A stretch of DNA of 64,000 bases from Meghimatium bilineatum (lineage: Eukaryota; Mollusca; Gastropoda; Stylommatophora; Philomycidae): assembly GCA_034231615.1 (NCBI GenBank), contig CM067307.1, positions 9,250,437-9,314,436 of the forward strand. Direction: 5' to 3'. Made by a program: the position numbers and the translations under genes. Under the pieces are notes generated by a model, which had not been told where the DNA came from, did not search any database, and was given only the letters and a program-made list of their open reading frames with translations. The first letter of the stretch is position 1, and each line of letters begins with the position of its first letter. Of the stretch, positions 12,101 to 24,100 are shown piece after piece.

Positions 12101-15100
12101 GAAAGTCAGACTGCTTTCCTTCATCACAAAACCTTCTTCATTCTTATTGACACTGGCATAGATTTTTCCCCAGCACGGATTAGACTTCTCAGCCATCTGT
12201 AGACTTACAATCATCTAATATGGACTTTTTTTCTCTATCCCATGATCATCTTTGCTTTGCAAAGATGTCTATCTATTGATTTTTCTTTGCTGTTGCTGTA
12301 ATGCATTGCAGGATTGAATGACAATCGGTTTGGTAGCTTGGTATGCAGTAATATTGTGACATCTCAGAATATCTGTAACTCCTTCAGTCCACCTTCTTCT
12401 TGGTCTTTTTCTGTATAATGCTATTTTAATTTTCATGTTGCAGGCTATGCTCTTGCCGCTGAGGATTCATTCTCATTAAGTGGCTGAACCATTTCAGTCT
12501 TTGTTTTTTCAATATATTTAACCAGATGTTATTCCAACAGTTATTATTGATCTCTTATTGTTCTGCTTGCTGCTTTTCTTAGACATCTCATTTCACACTT
12601 AGTAGCTGCCTCTCTTGGTCTTGTGTACGTGTCCATAAGAAATAATACATTATCATAATCAAGAGATTTTTCTGTCCAGCCATAACTTATTTAAAGTCAC
12701 TTCAAATAATGGAGACATTATAGGGTTACCAGAACTGGGCATGTATCCAAGTGGCAGTTTTTATGGGTTATCAAAGATAAAGAGTGAAGCCTAAAAACAT
12801 TCTATGTAGACAGTGTTTCAGAAGAACAGTGTGAGTTACCACTTTATTTTTACTTATTCCCTAATGTTAAATGCCAAGTTCTGATTTTCTAGGTGGGGGT
12901 GTTCATCTTCTTCATTCTCAAACTCCTACAGATTAGCAGGATGTAGTCCAGTGAACGAGTTGTGTTGTATCATAGTTTACAGATTTGCTGTGATATATGC
13001 GCCTTTAAACTGGACACATTTGACTTAAACATGACTTCTGGGTCGTTTTGGCCCTTTTGGGTTGGGATAGCCAGCTCTACCCCATAACCTCGTTAGTCGC
13101 CTTTTATGACATCAGTCAGTCAGTCAGTTCCTCGTTTGCCAAGTTTGTCACATAGGGCGGATGTCATATGTTTTCCATGCCTGTTGGTCAGTTGCTAGGG
13201 GTTGCAGGTCTTGTGCATTTATGCCTATTGATTTTAATTCATTATTATATAGGAGGCAAAAAGTTTTGCTATTCATTGCTCCCCTTTAAGGCCTCAGTAG
13301 CACACAGTGCGAGATACATTCTGATTTTGTGGAATATTCTTTGCATTTTTTAAGTGAACTGTTACTTAAACTTTCAGCCAGCAGAAAATGACATGACACC
13401 TATGCAGGAACCAAGAATGCATATACTCAGTGTCCACCCAATTTATTATTTTAAGTAGAATGTTTTATACATTGTTACAGCTTTAAGAATCTCAAAATAG
13501 ACAGAACGGAACATATATTATTAACAGATTCAAACTACAGTACTAAAGAAAGTCATAACATCTAGCAGAAAATAAATAAAAACATGAGATGTCAGTTCAG
13601 ACAAGAGTGTCATTCCTTGACTTTGTTAAGACACTCTCATTAAAACTGCATAAACCAAGACCGGTTTCTTGTCTACAGACTCACACCTATCAGCAGAATT
13701 GAGCAGGGGGAAGTAACCAATGAATTTAAGAACACAGAATGGCGGTTCCACATAAAGTACATCAATAAATATTAAATGTAAAAGAAACAAATGTGAAGTG
13801 TTTTCCTATATAAGGTGCTGATTTAATAAAGTTTGAGACGGAACAATTAGATAAAGAGGATGTGCAAAATTGCTGAGAAGTCAAAACGTTTCACATCAGA
13901 TCGATGGATATAGGACATATAAACTCTCAAGATAATTCCTGTTCACACTATAGTTATGAGCATGACACACACTATAGTTACACAAACAATGGAATCCCTC
14001 TACTGTAGATCTTTTTTATAACAATTTTTCATCTTCAACAACACTTTTCAAAATCCCCAATTATATGAATTCTTTCTTGTTTATATTGTATTTAGAAAAT
14101 TTATATTACATATATATTGTGTTGCTTCTGATCACGTTGTCATAATGTTATTTCACAATACGTGTACAATCTATGACAAAATGAAGAACTGTTGTTGTCA
14201 TGTTATTTCACAATATGTGTACAATCTAAGACAGAATGAAGAACTGTTGTTGTCATGTTATTTCACAATATGTGTACAATCTATGACAGAAGGAAGAACT
14301 GCTAGTAGTGAATATAGGTGAACAACTTAATGAATAATCTTAACTATGCTCAAGGACATGCAGGAGTCAGAAGTAATTAAAAAAACTAATGTATTGCCTT
14401 GAAATGTTATAGTGGAAATTGCAGTGATGAGAATAGAAAATGATTAAAATGAAAGTAATGAGGGTCAAAAGAATAAGGTGTGTATTTTAAGCCAGGTGTG
14501 TCGGGCCATTGGTGCAAATAAAGGGTGACAACACATCGCTGTTCTCTGGACTATATCCTGTAAAAAATCTCATAGACCCATTACCTTCTACAACAGAAAC
14601 CCAGCGGGTGTTTGAGAACTAAAGTTAAAAAAAAATGGTGTGTTTTATTTTGAAAAATCTGAAGAACAACTGATTAAGATTCTGAACATAGACCTATTGG
14701 ATAGTTAATGGAGTTGATGGAGAGGTGAGTTGATGGAGAGGTGAGTTGAAAGCTAATGGTAATGTCCCTATTGCAATGTTTCTGGCTCATAATCAAGAAT
14801 CAATAAATCAGTAGATGAAATAGTAATAAGAGAACTCACACAAAAACTCTGCATGCCACTCTGGCTGGTTGTAATGCTCTGAAGCAACAGATATTGTGTT
14901 GAGAAACACCAGGACAATAACTACCCAGTAAAACAGCTGACTTTTTACCAGCCGTCGTATTGAGTAGCGAAATCTGTTCTCTGCCTGCCAGAATGATGCA
15001 CATTTGCCTGTTGAGTTCCTTTTCTTCAAGTTTTTAGCAAATGAATTTCCTGAAAAGATTGTCAGTTATTTAAACAAAATATTTTTAAATAAAAACAGTT

Positions 15101-18100
15101 GCGGCTGTACAGGTCTTCAAAGTGCATAAGTACACAAAATGTCTGCAATATTCTAAAAATATTTAAAATAACATTTGAAGGATAATTTGAACACAGACCA
15201 TAAACTCAATATATTTATAGTTGATGACAACTAATACAAAACTGTAAAAAGCAGGTGAAAATTGAAAAACAGAGTAGTAGTTTTATTAACACCTTGGCTG
15301 CAAAGGTATCCTTAAGGATACGATGAAAGGTTACCACTATTTGTGGACATCTCCTTAAGGAGCAATGGATCATGTATTTGTATAATTTATCCCTGAAAGC
15401 AGCTCAAGATATTCAAATACTCTGATTGGCTAGTTCAAGCTGTTTAAAGGTCATCTTCAAATAGAGATTTTGTAATTTCTACTTTTGTGTATCGACTCAG
15501 TTCTTTGTGTAACTATTTTGCAAATATGTCTAAGAGTAGACACAATGAATTGGAAATTTATTAACTTTCATAAGAAAGTTTTTCTGATAGTTCTAGCATT
15601 AATGTATCTGATGAAGGAAGTGATTTTGAAAGTGTTAATTTGCAGTGTGATACAAGTAGCGATTCAGAGGATATCTGCAGCACATATGTTTCATAATGCC
15701 AGCACTATAATGCTAGTATGGGTCAAAGGGCATGAGCTCATAAATGGCTGAATCAGCAACCAATGAACATGTTTCATATTCATGGTCAGGCGCATTCGAT
15801 ACGGTAAGTCACCATTTCTTGTTCAGGTAATGACAGTGTAAAAATTCAAAACATTGATACTACAAATGTTATAAGAATATTTGAATCTATTATATAAATA
15901 AGCATAAGTCTTGTAAATTTATGAATTAAAGAATACAGTAATATTACACTCAAATTGTTGAACGTAAGAATGCAGTGAGAAAATCAGTTAAAAAAAGAAA
16001 ATTCAATAACTCTTAAAATGTTCTTGCTCAGCCGATTTGACCTATTCACACCAGAAACTATGAGGTTAATCATTGGAAACATACAAATCTACTTTTCAAC
16101 CAAAAGGTCTTTGTAGTATACAAAATAACACAAGACAAGTAAAGAAAGGCACAGCGCATAATCACATAACAGAGTTAACTAATGTATTAATAATAAATAA
16201 CTTTAAGTTTAGCTTAGGCTAAACAAGTGGCACCATTATTTGATGTAATAACAATGACTCTGTAGAATTATTCTATGTGATGTGCTATTCGTAGAACATT
16301 GTCTTCACTGCCACTCTCAAGCCATCTAGTACTGTGCCAGCTGTTCTGGTCCCTAAAGAGTCATGTTAAAAAATTTAAATAACCAAATGGCCAGAGGGTG
16401 TCCGACAAAGTGGATGGTGCCGCAGTAACCTAATGAACAAATAGTAATGCAAAATGATGTAAAAAGGTTACTAAACACTTACCTAGCCTATTAATAAAAA
16501 TATATTTTTAAGAAAAAAAACAAAAAACATACAATATAACTAAACAGGACAATTCTCAACGTATCGGCTCAAATTGAACCTTTTTCAAGAGACAAATAAC
16601 AGAAAACGACAAAATAAAAAAATAAATAAAATAAAATAAAAATAAAAAAATTCTTCCTTCCCCAAACCCACTCACCCCACCACCACACAACCTCATCATT
16701 ACTCATCTATCATTGTCATATGCCATTCTTGTTGGCGTAGGTGACCATGGTTCTCTGTTCACAGTATTGTTATCAGGATCGTTGTTTCCAAGCCTTGCTA
16801 GGTTGTCACATGAATATTTTCTCACGTCCCCATCTGTCTCTGTTCCCTTCAGTCGTGCCTGTTGTGACTATGTTCTTAAAACCTGCCTGTCTGATAGAGT
16901 GACAAAAGGGGTATTTTTCTTATCTTTTTCTTTTATTATTCTTGCACTCATCATTAGTGTCTCTAATTTCCCACTTTCGGTTTGTTTATAATGAATGCAC
17001 GCATTTTCACCTTGACTAGATGCGTTGCCATCCCTGCGCTATTATGGAGACGAGGGCTTGATGAAATATAGACATCTATTTATTTTTTTATTTTGTCGTT
17101 TTCTGTTGTTTGTCTCTTGAAAAAGGTTCAATTTGAGCCGATACGTTGAGAATTGTCCTGTTTAGTTTTATTGTATGTTTTTTGTTTTTTTTCTTAAAAA
17201 TATATTTTTATTAATAGGCTAGGTAAGTGTTTAGTAACCTTTTTACATCATTTTGCATTACTATTAAAAAATTTAACAATATTCTGTGATCATAGGAAAG
17301 ACCAGGATCATATTTGGTTCCTCATTCTTGCCTAGTTCACATATGGTTCCATGTATACAACCCTATTTGCAACTTACGTTCCGCTGATGATATTGATGTT
17401 ATAGCTGGGTCAGAACAAGAATTAGAATATTTAACAGCAAAGTTGGAAAAAGTTACCAGCAAGTACGGAATTGAAATGAACACAGAAAAGAGCAAGATCT
17501 TGGTTAACAGCAGAAACGCAGACCAACATCATGATGAATGGACATAAGCTTGAGGAAGTGAATACCTTCAAATACCCTGGATCCAGCATATGCAGTGATG
17601 GAAAATGCAAAGCAGAATTTAAAAAAAATAAGGCTGGAGATGACTTTAGCACCTTTGACAAGGATAACGGTGATCTTGAAAAGCAACATCAAAGTTGGAG
17701 TGAAAGTCAAACTGTAAAAGTCGCTGGTGCTTTCTGTTGTGCTGTATGGTTGTGAGAGTTGGACACTCACTGTGGACATGGAGAGATGATTACAGACATT
17801 TGAGTACAAATGCTACAGATGAATTCTACGAATTTCTTATAGGGAACATAAGATAAATGTGTACGTAAGGAATAAAATAGAGATGTGTGCAGGTGTACAA
17901 GTACCATTGCTTTCAATAGTGAAATGATGAAAACTAGCATGGTTTGGACATATATGCAGGCATGATTCCTTGTTAAAAAAAATACTGCAAGAAACCATTG
18001 AGGGGGGGGGGAGAAGCAGAGGAGGGCAAATAAAGACATTGACAGACAGCATTAAGGAATGGACAGGACAAGATTTTTTCTCACTCCTCCGCATCGCTGA

Positions 18101-21100
18101 AGATAGAAATCACTGGAGGATTCTGTGTGCTGATGAATACAATGTGGTACCACTATGACCCTAACGGGTTACGAGTTTATTAATTGATACAGCATCACCA
18201 TCCCCACAGACAACAAATTTGACTAAATGACCAAACTTCATGCAACTAGCAAGCAAGTTGTTATCCCCTGTACATGACTACTGGAGAAGACACAAGATTA
18301 TATTAAGAACATTGGCTTCGAACGTGAGAGTTGGTAAAGCATCACATTGAGTTGAGTGTGCATTAGGATGGTTAATGATAGGAGGTCAGAAATGGATCCT
18401 AAAATAATGACAAATTAGTGAAGGAGACATATTAAATGTAGAAAAAAAATCATGCTTCAGTACACAGATCAAAGTAAAAAGTACACAATCAGTAAAAGCA
18501 GGAAAAAAAAGTAGGTATAGAAATTCAGAAAACTGACCAGGTGTCATGGCTGCTAGCAAATCATCATCATTGTGTTCATTATCATTGTCAGTATCTTCTC
18601 CTTTCAACAGTTTCATTTTTCTAGCTGCTGCCTGCCTGCGAGCTGCAAAAAAATTTCAAAATATTTGGGAAAACTAAATTTTCTGTCAATATATATATAT
18701 ATATAGGAAGAATTTCATGGAAGATAAGATAACAGATTCTGAGAACACTTCTAAAATAATTACTAAAGAAAATAAACATCAAAGTATTTTTAGGCATGTT
18801 CAAAGACATCAACACCTTGTTGACCTTTTGTGTGCTTTATAAGTTTGTTTTTGCTGAATTTTCTATTTCTGTAATCCAACATTTGCAAGGTCTGCCCCTG
18901 GCTGAATGTCATCTTCTGAGAACTCTCCATGTTTCCACAAGGGTTTTAGTTCTGCACTGTTGGTTTTCTAATCATATTACTCATATAATAATAGATGTGT
19001 ATCAATGGCAGTGATGATAATAGCCATAGGGTATCAATGAACTAATCATGAAAATTATAGTGAATGTACACTTACCTTCAATGATTTTTAACTTCTCCTC
19101 ATCACTTGTCCTATCTTCACTAAGGATGACTTCCTCTGAAAGAAAAAAACATTACAATTTAGAAACCAAAATGACAGTTCTGAATTAATTAATTGTGAGC
19201 AGAACTGAAATATGAGTGTCAATCCTGTTTCATATGCCGGGTGGTAGAATTTGACTTAGGACGCTATAGATTGGTCTGTCTCCTGGCATTAATAATACTG
19301 AAGAGGTTTTTCAAATTTTTACTAGTCTCAGATGATAATGATGATGATGGTCTTCTGCAACTTTACAGATGGTCAGGAAGAAGGCCTGTGTAAAATTTGA
19401 AATGGATTATAAGGCCCTTGAAATTTCACACAGGATTGCTTGCCTGTTCAAGTTTTATGGAGAAATTTCCTAAAGCTCATCGGTATGTCCCAGATGACTG
19501 GTTGACTAAACGTGGTTGTGGTATGTAATGCCACAAGCGAAGCTGTCCTCTACTCCACAGGGAGCTTTATCTTCTTGTTTCTTTAACCAGTGTCTATCAA
19601 AGAATACTCTGTCCATTACACATTGTGATTGGCCAATAATAAACTCTCTCCATCTTGCTCAGTCAACGGCTGGATGTTGATCATGAAATAATCCTTTTAG
19701 TTGTGAGCAGGTAGACTGTGGCAGTCAAAAATTTTTCAGACAAAAGCGCAGATTCTTTTCAGTTGTATAACTGAGGTGACACCCAGAATTGTGAATTAAG
19801 CTTGTCTCAAAGGCATGGTTATGTACAGGTGGTTTATGGATGCATATTTAGTCCCTGAAGGGAGACATTCCAATGTGCCAATATCCCTGGATTACCATAT
19901 CCTCCAAGGAGCGCAGTACACACTTCACAGTTTAGTTCATGTATACTAAGAGTTAATGGTGTCTTTTTATGTCCAGAATCCCGCCGAAGACGGATGTGTC
20001 GGGCCATTGGCGCAAATAAAACGGCGACACAACGCATTTCCATTTTCTGGACTACATCCTGCTGGAAATCTAGCAGGACCATGATCCAGCTAGATCCAGT
20101 TGGAGTTTGAGAATGAACGCAGAAGAAGAAGAAATGTCCAGAATGTTAGAACCACTTTATCTTTATTTAAAATTATTTGATATTTTCATATCTGGTTTTC
20201 TCATGCTGAAAAATCTTACAGAAAAAACACAATAGCTGGTTTATTTCTATATCAAATTCAATCAAATATCAAATTACTTTTCTGGCTCTCTTTCTTCTCA
20301 CCTGAGCTATAAATTCACTCTTCATATTCAGAACTACGTGTATGATGTACCCTTGTCTGCACACATCATACCTGCGTTACAAATTCATTCTATATACCCA
20401 TTATGTTATATCTTTATCTGCAAACTTTCCTGTATTACAAATCAATTTAATCCATTAAGTTATATCTTCCTATAAACTGACCTGCTTTTCAAATCATTAA
20501 TCCATTAAGAGTTCTGTCTTTTAATATAAACTCACCTGCTTTACAAATCCATTCTAGATACCCATTAAGTTCTCTTTCGATCTGCTGCTGCCTGCGAAGC
20601 TTGAAAAAGGCTCTTCGGTTTTCTACTCTTTCTCTCTCTTTGGCAAATTCTCTACAAAAAGGCAATATATTAATACACATAAAACAGTTGAACACGAATG
20701 TACTTCTATGACCACAGAATAATAAGTGAAGCTGATATTGATAATATAGTATTAATAGTAGACTAAGTAACACAGTTTGGAGCCAAAATTGGGAGCTGCG
20801 TTAGCTCTGTGGTTAGCGCACTGGCTTTGCATATGAGTGGTCCTGGGTTAATTCCCCAGTTGAGGCGGAAATGTTTTTCAGATCACAACAGCTCCCTGGT
20901 CGACCCAGCTTTAAAATGGGTACCGGATTAATCCAGGAAGTAAAGACTGCGAGGGAGAGGAGATGGCTACCGCTCTCATTTGCAGAGCCTCTGAAATGTG
21001 AGATCGCTAACATCTCACACCCCTATGGCATTAATAAAATGCTATGGGTTACTTTACTTTTTTTTTTAAGTAACACAGTTGTAAAATATCAAAACAGAAA

Positions 21101-24100
21101 TAAGACAATTTTAAAAGTACAGATCATAAATCAATATTTGTATCAATACTCCGCAGAAGATGGATGTGTTGTGCTATTGGCGCAAATGAAACGGCGACAA
21201 CACATTTCCATTCTGTGGACTGCATTCTGCTGGAAATCTAGTAGGACCATTGTCCTACTACAATAGAGATCTAGTGGAAGTTTGAGAATGAATGCTGAAG
21301 AAGAAGACATCAGTACAATTTAGCAGGTATAGAAATGCATAAATGATTATATAAGACATAAATTGTCTAATGATCGATTTTGATTAGGGAAAGTTGCTGG
21401 ATTGGAATGTAGGCCCTATAGTTAAAATGTTAACCTTTTATTCTTCTATAGTCATCATAATTAAGTGACGTCTCCATAATGAAAGTTGGCTGCAACGGAC
21501 CTTCAACATCCTATCTCTTGTCTTGATGGTACACTCTGCTAGACTGTAACACGCCCATCTTATGATGTTACTCTCTCACTTGTATCTCTGCCTACCTCTT
21601 GCTCTCCTCCCCACGACTTTACCCTCAAGTAAGGTCTTCAACAAGGTGTCATGTCTTTTAATATGTCCAAATAATTCTTAAGAATTCTTTCTTCATACAA
21701 AGTGTTTTTAGATTCTCTGTGTTTGTTTTCTTCTCTTTCTATGAAGTTCTCCCTATTCTTCTATATATCCACATCTCAAAGGCATCAATTTTGTCTTCTA
21801 GTTGTTTGGTTATCTATAGTAGGCATGTCTGAACCAGACATATTTATTGTCCACCTCATGGCAATTGCCTCCCCTTAGAATGTGATACTGCAGTGTTTGC
21901 CATGGTAGTTCTTGAAAAACTTGGAATTTCTTATCTCCCTTGAATTGAGCTCCCAAATGGTGAATGGTATTAAAATTACTTGGATTGTGAAAGCAACGAC
22001 AGCTCGTCACTCCCATTTCAGATTTATGGACAAAGTTTAAAACTAAAAGATCACATAGTTTCATAAGTCCATGGAAACCAAAAGGCAAATCATAAATATA
22101 ATCATAATTTGTGTAATCAAAGTCAGATGTAGACACTAACTAAAGAATGAGAGAAAACTTACTATGTGTGAAATAAGATGTTTACGAAAAGCAGCAAACA
22201 GAACGAGAAGAGATCATGTGAGGAATGAAGAGATTATAACTGCTGTCTGTACAATGTATGTGGTCAAACATATTAAAAAACATACCAAAATGGTTTGGCT
22301 GCTACATGAACCCATATTAGCAGCAACAAGAGAATAAACACACATAAATGGGTAACATATTGGGTAATTCAGCACTGAGCAAACAGATATATAAATGTTG
22401 TGCCCAATTTCTGCTTATTAATACAATTTAAAAATATACACACTTTGCTTTGGCTACAATTGTCATTTATACAAAATATTTTACAAATTGTTTTTGTAAA
22501 AATGTCCTCATATAATAGAATGTGAGACTTCCAAAAGCTAAAACAAATGATGTAAATTTATCTGAAGGAAACTAAGATCAGCAATAATATAAGTGTCAAT
22601 ATCTTACTTACCCACTAAGTACACCTAAAACTAGATTCAGCATGAAGAATGAGCCCAGGATGATGAGAGGTATAAAATATAAAATGTTGTACAAATTTCC
22701 TAAGGCATCATTTGTCTGTGGAATTATGAAAATATCTTTGTTAAATTGTGTAATATTAACATATTTTATAAGCATAAATTCTTGGTATCATCTTCCATCC
22801 TCAACTGTTCCTTGCAGGATAGTTTTGGAAAAGGAATCATGTCTAATCACATGACCAAACCACACAAATAGGCAACATTTCACCACTGCCAAGAGATTCT
22901 GACCTAAAAGAGTATTCATTGTTTCTTACATATAGGCACACTTATGTGTCTGCTTTATTTTCTGTATAATGGCTGCGCAATACTTATCTGTAATATTTGT
23001 TCCATATTTTGTGGAATGTCATTTAGTATATGAGGTATTTCTTATTCCTATTTCAACAAAGTTTGGATGCTTGCTCTTCATCACAATGTTATGTAGGGCT
23101 CTCTGTACATGCTTCCTCATCAAGGCTAATTCCTTGAAGTGGAGATGGGACTTAGTCCAGCCAATAGAGGCTGGAAACTAAGATTGGCCAGGCCATTCCT
23201 GATATCGAGCAGGACAGTACAACAGTCCTGCCCAAGCAATCACAGGTGCTGAAGTTGGAGAAATCAGAGAGAGAGAGAAGCACACTAGCAACCACTGTCT
23301 CATGTAACAAGAGTAGATAACGTCTTCAGAACGAATAAAATCAGTACATGTTGAACATTTTGTTTTACTTCATTTAGTGTGTCCCACTGACTTATCTATA
23401 GAGTATGAAACATTGTCTTGAGATTGTAAAATAAGAAAACAAAATGTGTAAATCTGAAACTAGGTGCAAGGTAAAATAACTTGGTTTATGAATCAGTATT
23501 ATAGGAAATGTTCCCTCTAAGGTACATGGCAGAGCCAATCAAGCAAGTGTCACGCAGCGTGGTATAGACGATCATGTTTCTCCACAACACTCTGTCTCCT
23601 GTGTTATTAATAAATTTAGTTGGTGATATTCTCCCACACCATGACAATCCATAAAGCAACTTTTACTCTTCCTCTGTCTCTTTTTTTCCTTGATATTTCC
23701 AGTGATTACTGAATTTTCAAATTCTTGTTTTTTTCATGACATGTTCTATAATTCTAAACTGCCTGTTTTTTATGTTAGCTAGAATATATCTCTTTACCAG
23801 AGCAAGCCATCTTAATGTGTCACACTCCAGTTTCAAAATGTTGCACATAAATATTGGTACCTAGCACATAAATTTGACCTAAGTTCACTTAGATTACCGG
23901 TAGGTGAATTATTGATCTGATTACTTCTAATTCTGTTGAGAATTCACACTCATAAAATAAAGAGAAGTTCTCAAACTTTGAAACTGTTTTCATTAGAAAG
24001 GTATGTTTAAATCATTAATGACTGCTCAAACAACAATATATTTCATGCACACAGACAAAATTTTAGAGGGACCATTGACTATAGCAGACAGCGTTATACA

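Larger units (their letters stand above)
10426..14839. other. Intron 11
   Basis: Contains the 50-bp satellite, a LINE family B relic, an interrupted R2 repeat, an R6 element, a 55-bp repeat and an R3 repeat. 10430-10675, 11860-12270, 13315-13970 and 14625-14839 are otherwise AT-rich with nothing I can name. An open frame at 11981-12214 (minus) resembles nothing I know. Confidence 0.75.
15050..18537. other. Intron 10
   Basis: Contains a piggyBac-like end, a long inverted repeat of Penelope type and a LINE family A relic. 15060-15280, 15800-16430 and 18190-18535 are AT-rich without recognisable content. Confidence 0.75.
20652..22611. other. Intron 7
   Basis: Contains the SINE (20778-21067), R3 (21140-21305), LINE family E (21430-21690) and LINE family B (22165-22330). 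21695-22160 and 22335-22605 are AT-rich without recognisable content. Confidence 0.75.

Noticed and set aside
11981-12214. 77-codon minus-strand open frame with a hydrophobic stretch, considered as an extra channel exon
   Set aside because: No similarity to any channel segment, and exons 11 and 12 already join in frame around it.
20652-22611. Looked for a second AID exon like the I-IIA/I-IIB pair of Drosophila cacophony
   Set aside because: No second QQxERxLxGY coding segment was seen on the minus strand; only the degenerate 3'-end copies at 20299-20530, which are too short and broken to be an alternative exon.
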